From Verrucomicrobiota bacterium (GTDB lineage: Bacteria; Verrucomicrobiota; Verrucomicrobiia; Chthoniobacterales; Terrimicrobiaceae), in contig JAPLTF010000026.1 of the NCBI GenBank assembly GCA_026398275.1, forward strand, positions 1 through 64,000: a stretch of DNA of 64,000 bases. The letters are read 5' to 3'. The notes under the pieces are model-generated. The model was not told where the DNA came from and ran no database searches. It saw nothing but the letters and a program-made list of their open reading frames with translations. Each line of letters starts with the position of its first letter. Positions within the stretch are counted from its first letter, which is position 1. Made by a program: the position numbers and the translations under genes. Shown here in pieces: positions 7,411-16,466 of this stretch.

Positions 7411-10400
7411 TCACTGCGCGGTGTCGTAGCCGCCGGCGTCCAGCTTTTTCCAAAACTCCGCCGCCGGTTGATCGGGCGGATCATCGGGCGCACGAAGAAC
7501 GAGCAGGCGCCTCGAGGCCCGCAGTCCGTTGAGCGCCGCCCTGTCGGAGATCAGCATCGGGCTGATGGTCAGCCGGGCCAGCGGAAGAAGGGCCAGTGTG
7601 CGGATGTTCTCGAGGGAAAGCTTCCCGGCATCCAGCGACTGCAGCGTGCGGTAGGAGGCGAGGGGGGCGAGGTCGGTAATCTGCGCGCCGGAAATATCGA
7701 GACTCGAGAGCTGGGGAAATTTTCTCAGGCAGGTCAGGTCCGAGAACCCCGTGTCCTTCAGCGTAAGCGTGCGGATCCGCGAAAACAACGGAGTGATAGC
7801 TGGGATCGCGGACACCTGGCAACCCGTCAGATCGAGCGATTCGAGGGGAAGGGCGGCCATGCTCGCCCAGTCCAATGCGGAGGCGCCCTCGATCCGTAGA
7901 CGGGTGGGCGCGGGGCTGAGTTTTTTTGCCGGGGAGAGATTCGAAAGGTTTTCGATCCCCGAAATCTGAAGTTCCCGGCCGCCGCCGGGGCTGCTCTGAT
8001 ATTTCACCTGGCCGACCCCTCCGTTGGCGGCAATCAGATCCACTGTGATTTCCGTCTGGCCGGGGATCCGATCCGTCGGGCTCGGTCCGAACGCGGATTT
8101 CCTGGCGATCGTCTTGCCGTCAAAAAATTTAATGATCGCCGCGGTGACCTGGTCGGCGGACGATCCGGAGTTTTCCAGCAGCATCGCCGTGTTTCTAAAC
8201 CGGTCGCTGGGGGTTTTCAGGGCCTGATCGCAGATCGCGGCCAGGGCGGCGGGATTGTCCGGACCGAGAAGATCCGGCTTCTGCTCCGACCGGCGGACCT
8301 CCGCACATTTTGCCGCCGTGGCGAACGCCTCCTTCGCCTGCGCCACCTCCATGCAGGAGAGATGGTAGCGGCCCTTCAAGATCCAGGCCGGAGTGAAGGT
8401 GGAATCCGCGAGGAGCGCTCCAGAGACCATCTCCAAGCCGTCGCTGATCTTGGCCTGGATGAACTCCGGATTCTTCTCCCGGCGGGTGATCTCCATGGGC
8501 AGCTCGTTGAAAAATTGGATGAGCGCCGAGTCGGTCGCCCGCCGGGCCTGCTGAAATGCGATCTCGTCCTCCTGGACGGGCGGACGGCGGAACGGCTGCC
8601 ACTCGGGCTCGCGAGGCTGCGACATCGCGTCCTCCAGTTCTTGGACTTTTTTCTGGGCTTCGGTGAGCTCTCCCGTGAGCTGTTTGCCCTTCCCTGCCAG
8701 AGCCTCCTTTTCCTTCTCGACCGCTTGCTTCTCCTTCTCGACGGCTTCGCGCTTCAGTTTTTCGTCCTCGGTTTCTTTTACAGCAACGGATTTCGCCAGC
8801 TCCGCTTTGGTTTGATTTTCCAGCGCGGCCAGCGCCTTCTGCTTCGATTCATCCGCCGCCAGCATCGCGGCCTCGGCCTGGCTCTTTCGCTCCTCGGCTT
8901 TCAGTTCGTTTTTCACCGCCAGATCCTTTTGTGTCCGGGCCTCTGCCAGCGCATCCTCCGCGACCTTGGCCCGCTCGGTGATCTTCCAAAATGCGGCGAT
9001 CGAGCCGGCAATGAGCACCAGCAAGGATCCCGTGATGACTGCGGTGACCGCCCGGTTGCGGAGGACAAGCTTTCGAAGCAGATCGATCGTGGTGACCGGT
9101 CGAGCTGTGATGGGCTCGCCCTTGCGGTAGTGTTCGAGGTCGGCTTCCAAGGCCTTCACGCTGCGGTAGCGCTCGACCGGCGAATTGCGCAGGGCTTTGA
9201 GCAATATGACCTCCAGGTCGCTGTCGAGTTTCGGATTCAGGCTGCGCGGGCGGGGCGGCTCGTGGGACTGGAGCGCCTGGGCGTCGGTCACGATATTACC
9301 CGTGGCCTCAAAATGCCGCCGGCCGGTGAGCATCTGGAAAAGGATCGTGCCGAGCGCGTAGACGTCCGCCCGCTCATCCACCTCCTTGCTCGACTCCGCC
9401 TGTTCGGGCGACATGTTTTCCAATGTCCCGACGACGTGTCCGCTGATCGAGAGCGATTGCCCGGACTCGCTGGTGCTCAGCTTCGCGAGGCCGAAATCCG
9501 CGACGAGCGGCTCGCCATCCTCGCGCAGGAGGATGTTGCCGGGCTTGAGATCGCGGTGGAGGACGCCGTGCTCATGGGCGAACTGCACCGCCTCGCAAAC
9601 TTTCAGGAACATGTTCAGCGTCTGCTCGATGGGGAGGATCCGGGTTTCCTTCGGGCGGGGCGCAGTGGCTTCCTCCTCCGCCTGCGGCGCCTCGTCGCGG
9701 GAGGAGCGCTCCTCGCGCAGGGCGTGGATCAGGGATTTGAGATCGGGGAGCGCGCCAACCCGGCTGCCGCTCGACTCGGCCTGCGTGCGTTCGTAGAGAA
9801 GGTCCGCAAGCGTGAGGCCGTCCACAAATTCCATGACGAGGTATTGGATCCCCTCGAACTCGCTCATCTCGAACACCCGGCAGATATTCCTGTGGGGCAG
9901 GCGGGACATGACTTCCGCCTCGCGCTGGAATCGCTTGAGCTGGGCGTCGGTCGTCGCCTCGGACGAATGCATGACCTTGATCGCGACGACATTTCCATAC
10001 CGGTCCTGGCCCTTCCAAACCTTGCCCATGCCGCCGGTGCCGATGACCTTGAGCAGTTTGTATTTGCCCAGCATCTGCGAAAACTGCGTGCTGACGACAT
10101 TGTCGGTGCTCAGCTCGAGAGAATCGCCGATCACCGCAGGCCGAACGACCCTCAGGATCGGCACCGATTCATCCAGATCACGGGTTTTCAGCGAATAAAG
10201 ATAGTCGGCGTAGAACTCCGTCCGCGACGAATCCTCCTGGATGCCCGGCCCGATGAGCCAGACTCCCCGCAGGTGCTCCGCAGGCAGCGGCTGAATCTCG
10301 TCGCCGCTCCAATGGAAGTCGCTGAGATCCGGCTCGACTTCGCTCTCGGCACGGATCGCCTGCCATCCGTCGGGCAGCGTCTGGATGATGTTGCGGAGGG

Positions 10401-11247
10401 ACATTTCCGAAATCAGGATCTCTCCCGGCCGCGCGAGCCGGCTCAGCTCCGACGCCAGCTCCACGGTGACTCCGATCGCCGAATACTGCTGAGTGGCCGA
10501 GCTGCCGAGCGTTCCCACAAATGTCTCGCCGGTCCAGATCCCGCACGACATCGGCGGCATCTCCTTGCCCTGGTGAAAAAATCCCGAGCGGAGCTGCGAG
10601 GATTTTTCGATCTGATTGCAGGCCGCCCGGACCGCCCGCAGGGCATGGTCGGCAAAATACCGCGGCGCCCCGAAAAGCCCGACGACCGCCTCGCCGGACG
10701 ATTGGTAATACGTGCACCCGGTCTCGAGGATGGCATCGGCGGATTCCTCGACAAACGAGTTCAGCATCAGGCGGGTCTCCATCGGGGCCAGCCGCTCGGC
10801 GAGGTGGGAGATCCCGTTGAGGCGCGCATGCGAAACCGTCATGAACCGCCGCTCCGGCTGGCGGGCCGTGCGGAGTTCCTCCTCGTTGAGCAGGTCGACC
10901 GATGTCCCGCTCACATGACGCAGGTCGCGGTTCACGGAATCCGCCGTCGTCACCTCGTCGAGAACAATGTCGAGCAGCCCGCCGTCGCTGTAGGTCTTCA
11001 ACTCGAACACCCGTCCGCCGTCGTCGGTCACAAGCCGGTTGCTCGCCCGCCCGGTCTCGGGACGCTGGAAGCAGGTGGAAATTTCCCCGCGCGTGCGCGC
11101 CGCGAGAACTTCCAGCGGGGAGCCGATCAGGTCGGATTTCTTGACCCGCAAATACGATGCCATCGCCCCGTTGGCATACAGAACGATGTCGTCGGGCGAA
11201 ACCCGCGCGATCATCGTCCGAAAAAATTCACCGTCAGGGATCGGCAT
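7411..11247 (-). CDS. Membrane Ser/Thr protein kinase with degenerate cyclase domain and LRR-like tail
   Basis: A 1278-residue multidomain receptor-like kinase. In order: a PAS-like segment (1-110); a class III nucleotide-cyclase-like domain (about 130-330); a Hanks-type kinase (about 390-720) with GTGGMG loop, AIKVM lysine, HRDLKPGNILL near 562 and ADFGLAK; one membrane helix near 730-750; a Lys/Glu/Ala-rich coiled coil (750-870); and a C-terminal leucine-rich-repeat-like stretch (LSSLDISGAQITDLAPL). The kinase has all catalytic residues. The cyclase domain lacks both metal-binding aspartates (SHARLNGIS and SSGEAVVGLFG at the usual positions), so it is probably a sensor, not an enzyme. The membrane helix places the coiled coil and LRR-like part outside the cytoplasm. 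The ligand and targets are unknown. Confidence 0.88.
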   Translation of the reverse strand: MPIPDGEFFRTMIARVSPDDIVLYANGAMASYLRVKKSDLIGSPLEVLAARTRGEISTCFQRPETGRASNRLVTDDGGRVFELKTYSDGGLLDIVLDEVTTADSVNRDLRHVSGTSVDLLNEEELRTARQPERRFMTVSHARLNGISHLAERLAPMETRLMLNSFVEESADAILETGCTYYQSSGEAVVGLFGAPRYFADHALRAVRAACNQIEKSSQLRSGFFHQGKEMPPMSCGIWTGETFVGTLGSSATQQYSAIGVTVELASELSRLARPGEILISEMSLRNIIQTLPDGWQAIRAESEVEPDLSDFHWSGDEIQPLPAEHLRGVWLIGPGIQEDSSRTEFYADYLYSLKTRDLDESVPILRVVRPAVIGDSLELSTDNVVSTQFSQMLGKYKLLKVIGTGGMGKVWKGQDRYGNVVAIKVMHSSEATTDAQLKRFQREAEVMSRLPHRNICRVFEMSEFEGIQYLVMEFVDGLTLADLLYERTQAESSGSRVGALPDLKSLIHALREERSSRDEAPQAEEEATAPRPKETRILPIEQTLNMFLKVCEAVQFAHEHGVLHRDLKPGNILLREDGEPLVADFGLAKLSTSESGQSLSISGHVVGTLENMSPEQAESSKEVDERADVYALGTILFQMLTGRRHFEATGNIVTDAQALQSHEPPRPRSLNPKLDSDLEVILLKALRNSPVERYRSVKALEADLEHYRKGEPITARPVTTIDLLRKLVLRNRAVTAVITGSLLVLIAGSIAAFWKITERAKVAEDALAEARTQKDLAVKNELKAEERKSQAEAAMLAADESKQKALAALENQTKAELAKSVAVKETEDEKLKREAVEKEKQAVEKEKEALAGKGKQLTGELTEAQKKVQELEDAMSQPREPEWQPFRRPPVQEDEIAFQQARRATDSALIQFFNELPMEITRREKNPEFIQAKISDGLEMVSGALLADSTFTPAWILKGRYHLSCMEVAQAKEAFATAAKCAEVRRSEQKPDLLGPDNPAALAAICDQALKTPSDRFRNTAMLLENSGSSADQVTAAIIKFFDGKTIARKSAFGPSPTDRIPGQTEITVDLIAANGGVGQVKYQSSPGGGRELQISGIENLSNLSPAKKLSPAPTRLRIEGASALDWASMAALPLESLDLTGCQVSAIPAITPLFSRIRTLTLKDTGFSDLTCLRKFPQLSSLDISGAQITDLAPLASYRTLQSLDAGKLSLENIRTLALLPLARLTISPMLISDRAALNGLRASRRLLVLRAPDDPPDQPAAEFWKKLDAGGYDTAQ

Positions 11248-11320
11248 AAATGCCAGCTAACCTCGGAAACCCCCGTCGCTCAACCCCCAAGTGAGTGCGC
11301 CCCTGCCGGTCGCACTGAAC

Positions 11321-11356
11321 AAAAAACCCTTCCGGCCGAAACCGGAAGGGTTTTTT
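11321..11356 (-). terminator. Rho-independent terminator of the outer-membrane protein gene
   Basis: A 15-bp perfect stem (AAAAAACCCTTCCGG with its complement) closes a 6-nt loop and ends in a T run on either strand. It lies 25 bp past the stop of the minus-strand OMP gene, between it and the start of the kinase gene. The symmetry would let it work in both directions. Confidence 0.88.
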
Positions 11357-11381
11357 TAAGTTTCTTGGCCGTTCGACCGGA

Positions 11382-12245
11382 TTAGAATGCGAACGTCACC
11401 TTCGCGCCACCGTAGAGCGAGCTGGGCTGGGTTGTGCCCCAGAGGTTCGAGAACGCGTAGCTGTAGGCACCGTAGCCGTAGAGGGTGATCACGTCGTTGA
11501 TCTTGACCGGAACCCCGATGCCGACCTCGATGTTGTTGGCGCCGCTGAAGAAATCCAGCGTGCCGTCCTGGGTCAGCTTCGGATTGTATTGGAAGTTGGT
11601 TCCGTAAGCGATCCACGGTGTGAGCGACACGATGTCCTTGTAGATCGGGATCGAGCTGTCCACACGCAGGAGCAGATAGCTCGATGCGGTTTTTGCAATC
11701 CCTTCGCCGCTGGCGACATCAGGTCCGAGGTTGAAGAAGTAGCCGATGGACGGAGTGATCGTCGCGGATCCCGCGTGGAAGGTGTAGCCCACCTTCGCGT
11801 TGAGCTCGTGCGAGTAGAGGTTCGATCCGGTCGGGAACACGTAGTAGAAGATATACCCGGCACTCAGGGCGAGGTCGCCGATGGTGTGGGTGTAGTTCGT
11901 GTAGATGTCCACTTCCTTGTAGGACGTGTTCGAGGTGCCGAAGGCAGCCCAGGAGCCGACCGTGAGGGCGTCATTCGGAGAGATGTTCCAAGTGAAGCTG
12001 AGGTCGGTCCAGTAGATGCCGGAGCCGTATTTGCTGTTGTTGCCGTAGGCGTTGCGCAGAACGTTGACGCCGCGGAACATATAGAGGCTGTCCCAGCCCG
12101 TGCTGAGCGCGGCCCCATACCATTTGGTGGGTTCTTCCACCACGACTTTTTCCTTGAAGGATTTGGTTTCTCCGGCGAGGAGCGGGCTGCCCGCAAGGAC
12201 GGCCGCCAAGCTCACCAGTGACACGATTTTGGTAGCGATTTTCAT
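11382..12245 (-). CDS. Putative outer-membrane beta-barrel protein
   Basis: 287 residues with a clear signal peptide (MKIATKIVSLVSLAAVLAGSPLLAG) and then alternating aromatic/polar strands typical of a small beta-barrel: WYGAALSTGWDSLYMFRGV, LSFTWNISPNDALTVGSWA, KVGYTFHAGSATITPSIGY. The last residue is Phe (KVTFAF), the classical C-terminal signal for BAM-mediated insertion. The protein is rich in Tyr/Trp and lacks cysteine in the mature part. The function is unknown; it resembles exported proteins annotated only as hypothetical. It is monocistronic, with its own terminator and a long upstream region, which suggests strong independent expression. Confidence 0.75.
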   Translation of the reverse strand: MKIATKIVSLVSLAAVLAGSPLLAGETKSFKEKVVVEEPTKWYGAALSTGWDSLYMFRGVNVLRNAYGNNSKYGSGIYWTDLSFTWNISPNDALTVGSWAAFGTSNTSYKEVDIYTNYTHTIGDLALSAGYIFYYVFPTGSNLYSHELNAKVGYTFHAGSATITPSIGYFFNLGPDVASGEGIAKTASSYLLLRVDSSIPIYKDIVSLTPWIAYGTNFQYNPKLTQDGTLDFFSGANNIEVGIGVPVKINDVITLYGYGAYSYAFSNLWGTTQPSSLYGGAKVTFAF

Positions 12246-12308
12246 TGTGTTTTATTTCCTTTGTTTTTGTCGGCCTCCCCCCCGCTTCCGGAGAGTCTGC
12301 CGTGGTTT

Positions 12309-12324
12309 CATGCCTTAAGGCATG
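12309..12324. promoter_or_regulatory. 16-bp palindrome upstream of the outer-membrane protein gene
   Basis: CATGCCTTAAGGCATG is a perfect palindrome 64 bp upstream of the OMP start. Further upstream on the minus strand is TTGACA (12374-12379) with TAATTC 16 bp downstream, a possible sigma-70-like pair. If that promoter is real, the palindrome would lie in the 5' leader and could be an operator or an RNA hairpin. Confidence 0.4.
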
Positions 12325-12445
12325 TCAAGTGTAGCATGTGCCGTGCCAAGTGAATTAACGCAGGCAGAGTGCCTGTCAAAACTATTTTGGAAGTTTTTTG
12401 AACAAAAAGCACCACTCGGTTGTCACCTTTTGGTCACATCCGCCT

Positions 12446-13771
12446 TCAGGGCACGAATGGCCGGACGATATCAAGGATCCCCTTGACTCCTTCCACGGCA
12501 GCCGCAGGGGTCTCTTTGATCAAACCCGCACCTTTCTCTATGACCTCGGTCCCCATGGCAGTGGCGAGCCGGGCGGAGAGATTTTCGGTGGGTTTTTCCA
12601 GAGTCCCGCCCACCGTTAATTCTGTCCAGACATATCCATTTCTGGCGGTTGTAAAAACCCGTTCGCGGGAGCCCGGCAGCCATTGCAGGGTTTGCGCGGA
12701 TACGCCGATCTGAAAGTGTCCTTCCAGCGCCCCCCGCTGTCCAAGCGTTGCCGCCCCCTCGATCCGCAGCAGGCCCTTGGATTCGGCGGAAAAATTCCTG
12801 ATTTGAAGGATCCCCCTCTCATAGGTGAAATCCCCGCTGACCTCCTGCAGGGGCATCCGGCGAAAGGAGGGATTCCCCGTGAAGTCCGCCACGGTGGCCT
12901 GTAGGGGAACATTTTCGAGGCGGCCATCCCGCAGTTGAAATGACCCGGTCGCGCGATCGGGCAGCGTGATGATGGCGTTCCCGGAAAGAACGCCATCCAG
13001 GCGCTTCCGCCATTCGCCGGTCAGCACGTCGGAGGTTTTCACTCCCTCCCATGTCACCTGGAGCCTTCCGCCTCCGGTTGAGTCTCCGGAAGCGGAAATT
13101 TTCCCGCTCTGACCCAGGTGAAAATTCCCTTCTGTCAGGTAATAATCTCCACCCTGTTCACGGACACGAAAACCGGTGATGCCGGGCGCCGGCACCCAGG
13201 GAAGCCGGAGCTCTCCACCGGATCCTTGAAACAACCACCCGGCTCCGTCCGGCTTGATCGTGACCGCAGAGTCGGCGATCCTCACACCGCCAAGCGCCAG
13301 GTTGGCGGCTCCGATTTTCAGGACCCCGAGTTCAAACCTGTGAGGCAGAAGGGCGGAAATCCCTGCCGGGGATTTCGAGTTGTCCGTCGGCTTCACTTCT
13401 GCGCTGCGGGACGATTTTTCCGCAGGGCCCCACTCGCCGTCGAGGCGGGAGATCGAAATTTCATCGACCCGCCACACCCCCGTGAAGGCGGCCCTCCAAT
13501 TCACCTCCGCACGGAGCTGGCGTGCTTCCATTCTGCTGAGCGCACCCCCCGGATTCCCTTTCAGCGTCGCGGATTCCGAGTAGACGGACGAACCGGTCCA
13601 TCGAAGCGTGTCAAATCCCGCCGTCGAATCAAATGCCGCCCCGGTCGCGGCGGCAATGGTCGCCCGGAAGGCATCGCCGCGCACGTAGGAACCAATCCAA
13701 AGCGACGAGCCTACGAACGCCGCCACGATTACCGCCAGAAGGATGCCGGCTGAGATCCAAAGAATACGCAT
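12446..13771 (-). CDS. AsmA-like / DUF3971-type membrane-anchored envelope protein
   Basis: 441 residues with one N-terminal membrane helix (ILWISAGILLAVIVAAFVGSSLWIG) and a long periplasmic beta-rich body. The layout (short cytoplasmic end, anchor, then repeated amphipathic strands with 'G.L' turns) resembles AsmA-family proteins, which are thought to bridge inner and outer membranes for phospholipid transport. The similarity is architectural, not from a catalytic motif. It follows the second exbD by 21 bp and is likely the last gene of the exb operon. Confidence 0.55.
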   Translation of the reverse strand: MRILWISAGILLAVIVAAFVGSSLWIGSYVRGDAFRATIAAATGAAFDSTAGFDTLRWTGSSVYSESATLKGNPGGALSRMEARQLRAEVNWRAAFTGVWRVDEISISRLDGEWGPAEKSSRSAEVKPTDNSKSPAGISALLPHRFELGVLKIGAANLALGGVRIADSAVTIKPDGAGWLFQGSGGELRLPWVPAPGITGFRVREQGGDYYLTEGNFHLGQSGKISASGDSTGGGRLQVTWEGVKTSDVLTGEWRKRLDGVLSGNAIITLPDRATGSFQLRDGRLENVPLQATVADFTGNPSFRRMPLQEVSGDFTYERGILQIRNFSAESKGLLRIEGAATLGQRGALEGHFQIGVSAQTLQWLPGSRERVFTTARNGYVWTELTVGGTLEKPTENLSARLATAMGTEVIEKGAGLIKETPAAAVEGVKGILDIVRPFVP

Positions 13772-13792
13772 CGGCAGGGCAGCCGGAACCTT

Positions 13793-14212
13793 TTAGCTGA
13801 AGGAAAGCTTCGTCACGCCGGAGGCGGATGCGGCATTGAGCACATCCATGATCCGCTCTTGCCTGGTCTGCGGGTCGGGGCGGATGATCACAGGATCCTT
13901 GTCGCCAAACTTCGCGATCGTATCCTTCAGCCAGGCCTTCAGCTCGGGCAGATCCTTGCTCGTCGGCGAATCGAACACCTTCTCGCTGCTCTGCACTTTT
14001 CCATCTGGAAAAATATCGATGATGATCGGCGTCGTGGGGATCGCGTTCAGCCCGGTGCTCCGCCCGCTGGGCAGGTTGATGTTCAGCTCCTTCTCGATGA
14101 TCTGCGACCCGGCGCAGGACATGAAAAACAGCAGCAGGACGAATACAACGTCCACCATCGGCGCAATCTGAAAGCCGATATCTCCATCTTCTGATGCTCC
14201 ACCACCTGCCAT
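13793..14212 (-). CDS. Biopolymer transport protein ExbD/TolR family (second copy)
   Basis: 139 residues: short cytoplasmic N-terminus, one membrane helix starting IAPMVDVVFVLLLFFM, then a periplasmic domain. The Asp in the helix (MVD) is the proton-carrying residue conserved in ExbD/TolR. It would form a proton-driven motor with the ExbB homologue encoded upstream. It is shorter than the neighbouring copy, and the pair may form a heteromer as in several two-ExbD systems. Confidence 0.85.
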   Translation of the reverse strand: MAGGGASEDGDIGFQIAPMVDVVFVLLLFFMSCAGSQIIEKELNINLPSGRSTGLNAIPTTPIIIDIFPDGKVQSSEKVFDSPTSKDLPELKAWLKDTIAKFGDKDPVIIRPDPQTRQERIMDVLNAASASGVTKLSFS

Positions 14213-14260
14213 AATTTTATCCTCGGTTGGGTTTCAAAGTCTGTCAACTTGCGCGGGCGG

Positions 14261-14734
14261 TCAGGTGGTTTTTCCACCCTCCTTGTCCACGACGGAAAAG
14301 GTCACATTGCCGACGCCGGAAGCGCCGACCGCCTCGAGCAGCTGGCGCATGTATTCATACTTCACCTCTTTGTCCGCACGGATCAGGACCCGAAGCATCG
14401 GATCCGTGGCCGCCTTGCTCTTGAGCATGTTCACAATTTCCCCCGGCGACTGAAAGGTCTTTTGGTCGACCTCGATGCCGGTGAGGTTGTTGGTCTGGGA
14501 GTAGGTGACGTTGATGATGACCTGCGAAGGGTTGTTCTTGGCCTCCTTCGCCTCCTTCGCCACCGGGAGCCTGACATTCTCGTTTTTCTGCAAGACCTCG
14601 GTCGTGCTGATGGACATGAAGAACACCAGCAGGACGAGCAGAATGTCAATCATCGGCGCGATCTGGAACTCCGGATCGATCTCCGGATCGGCCTTGCGCT
14701 TTTTCTTTCCGTGCTGGTGGGCGGCCTCAGACAT
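14261..14734 (-). CDS. Biopolymer transport protein ExbD/TolR family (first copy)
   Basis: 157 residues: a basic N-terminal tail, membrane helix with the conserved Asp in IAPMIDILLVLLVFFM, then a periplasmic domain (residues 45-157). It lies 5 bp after the ExbB homologue and 48 bp before the second ExbD, so all three are one operon. No TonB gene is seen in the window, so the energised partner is unknown. Confidence 0.87.
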   Translation of the reverse strand: MSEAAHQHGKKKRKADPEIDPEFQIAPMIDILLVLLVFFMSISTTEVLQKNENVRLPVAKEAKEAKNNPSQVIINVTYSQTNNLTGIEVDQKTFQSPGEIVNMLKSKAATDPMLRVLIRADKEVKYEYMRQLLEAVGASGVGNVTFSVVDKEGGKTT

Positions 14735-14739
14735 GAAAA

Positions 14740-15645
14740 TCAGGCCCAGTCAAGCGTGGCGCCGCAGTGCGGGCAGGGGTTCTGTCCGGCCTGGATCGCC
14801 CCGTTGCAGACGGGGCAGTTTGTGGTGAGCGCCATCGAAACCTTCCGGGAGCCCTGCGAGGTTCCGGGGGCTCCGGCTCCCGCCTCAAAATTCTCGCCGA
14901 CGCGTACCCCGGCGAGTTCCTCGAAGGGAATGTCCTCGATCAAGCGGTTCAGCTTGTCGTCGGCGTTCACCAGGACGATGGTCGCGCGGTTGCGGAAGTA
15001 GTAATAAAAAATGAATGCGGGTATGGCGATGAAGAGACCGCTGGCGGTCGCCATGAGCACCTCGCCGATCCGGAGGGCCAGCGTGCGGGGATCCGCCACG
15101 CCGGATGCACCCAGAACGGCGAACGCCCCCATCATTCCGATAACTGTTCCGAGCAGCCCGATCATCGGCGCGATAACCCCGATCACCGAGAGGTAGCTGT
15201 TCTTGGTTTTGAGGGTCTGCGCCTCGCGGATTCCGTGCTCGATCAGCGCCGTTTCAACGGCTTCCTTGCCGCGCCCGAGGCGCTCGAGGGCGCCCTTGAG
15301 AACCTGCGCAATGTAGGCTTTGTTCGCGCGGCAGATCTCCCAGGCTTCCTGATAGTTCCCCGCGTGGATCGTGCTCTGCAGCGACTCCACCAATGCGGTC
15401 GGCGCCAGCTGCTCATCCCGCATGACAATGAAGAGCTGGATGATGAATGTGAGCATCGTCATCGACGTGCCGAGGATTCCGATCCAGATCATGACGATGA
15501 GCGGCCCACCGTGGAGGATCGTCTGAATGATGTTCATGTTCTCCGCCGGCGCCCCGTCCGCGGCAAGTGCCAGCGGGCTGGTGAGAGCAAGCAGAAGGAG
15601 GGGCAGCAGGAGGGAGAGACGGCGGGTTGGTTTCATTTGGTGCAT
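14740..15645 (-). CDS. MotA/TolQ/ExbB proton channel protein with C-terminal zinc ribbon
   Basis: 301 residues. After an N-terminal signal-like helix ending PLALA there are three membrane spans of the ExbB/TolQ fold; the ALVESLQSTIHAGNYQEAWEICR cytoplasmic loop and the IGVIAPMIGLLGTVIGMMGAF helix are diagnostic. It pairs with the two ExbD proteins to convert proton flow into periplasmic work. Unusually, the C-terminus ends in CPVCNGAIQAGQNPCPHC, a CxxC...CxxC zinc-ribbon-like motif not present in classical ExbB. The ATG at 15645 is used; an ATG three codons later is an alternative. Confidence 0.87.
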   Translation of the reverse strand: MHQMKPTRRLSLLLPLLLLALTSPLALAADGAPAENMNIIQTILHGGPLIVMIWIGILGTSMTMLTFIIQLFIVMRDEQLAPTALVESLQSTIHAGNYQEAWEICRANKAYIAQVLKGALERLGRGKEAVETALIEHGIREAQTLKTKNSYLSVIGVIAPMIGLLGTVIGMMGAFAVLGASGVADPRTLALRIGEVLMATASGLFIAIPAFIFYYYFRNRATIVLVNADDKLNRLIEDIPFEELAGVRVGENFEAGAGAPGTSQGSRKVSMALTTNCPVCNGAIQAGQNPCPHCGATLDWA

Positions 15646-15662
15646 GGTAGATTAGATGAATA

Positions 15663-16409
15663 TCAGGGGACGATCACGCTTTTTTCTTTGAGGGCGTTGG
15701 CGCGCTCCGTGGCCTTTGCGACGACGGCCTCGTCCTCATGAAAAAGTGTGACAGCGAGCAGGTAGTTTTCAAGCGCTTCCGCATTTTCCGCCGAGGATTC
15801 CTGCACCTGCCCGAGCAGAAACAGAGCCTGCCCGTAAACGGCGCTGGTGCCGGAGTCCGGGAATTTTGTGGCCTTCGCCTTCTCGACGATCGGCACCAGC
15901 TTCACCCGGGCTCCTTCAAAGTCTTTCTTGGCGATGGCCAGCCGTGCGAGCCCGATATCCGCGCTGCTGCCGGCTGCGGGGTATAGCTTTTGGAAGTTTG
16001 CGAATGCGGCCTCCGCCTTGTCGGTCTGCGCTGCGGCAAGATAGACTTCGCCAAGGAGCGCGCTGGCCCGCTCGGCCCACTTGGTCGGCAGGCCGCTGAA
16101 ATTTTCGACCAGCGGGACCAGGATCGGAAGGGTCTTGGCGGCGTCGCCCTTTTGCCAGAGCGCCATGGCCTCGGTATAGGCCTTCGGGGGTGCCATGGTT
16201 ACGGATACCACGTTGGCCATCGGAATCCCGGTCTCCGCCGGGCCGATTTTTATGCGGATCGCGCCGGCTTTCACCCCGAGGATTTGGCCCTCGCGCGCCA
16301 GGCCGTCATTTTTTTGCACGACGACGTCCTGAGCCCGGCAAATCAGGGAGCCGGCCGCCAGGATCAAAACCGCAAAAATCGCTGCCGCTGGGGAGACGCT
16401 TGCTTTCAT
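15663..16409 (-). CDS. Exported TPR-type protein, first gene of the exb operon
   Basis: 248 residues with an N-terminal signal peptide (AAAIFAVLILAAGSLICRA), a short beta-rich segment (EGQILGVKAGAIRIKIGPAE) and helical TPR-like repeats from residue 70 (ALLGEVYLAAAQTDKAEAAF). It lies 17 bp upstream of the ExbB homologue, so it is probably a periplasmic partner of the Exb complex. The specific function is unknown. It is divergent from the PpiD-like gene with only 57 bp between, so the two promoters must overlap or lie close. Confidence 0.65.
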   Translation of the reverse strand: MKASVSPAAAIFAVLILAAGSLICRAQDVVVQKNDGLAREGQILGVKAGAIRIKIGPAETGIPMANVVSVTMAPPKAYTEAMALWQKGDAAKTLPILVPLVENFSGLPTKWAERASALLGEVYLAAAQTDKAEAAFANFQKLYPAAGSSADIGLARLAIAKKDFEGARVKLVPIVEKAKATKFPDSGTSAVYGQALFLLGQVQESSAENAEALENYLLAVTLFHEDEAVVAKATERANALKEKSVIVP

Positions 16410-16466
16410 CGTGCAAACGCTTTAATCACTTTTCCCCCGTAAATCAATAGTTTCCCGGTAAATTTC

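Noticed and set aside
8362-11385. 1007-aa open frame antisense to the kinase
   Set aside because: Longest shadow in the window; the minus strand has all kinase motifs and a membrane helix.
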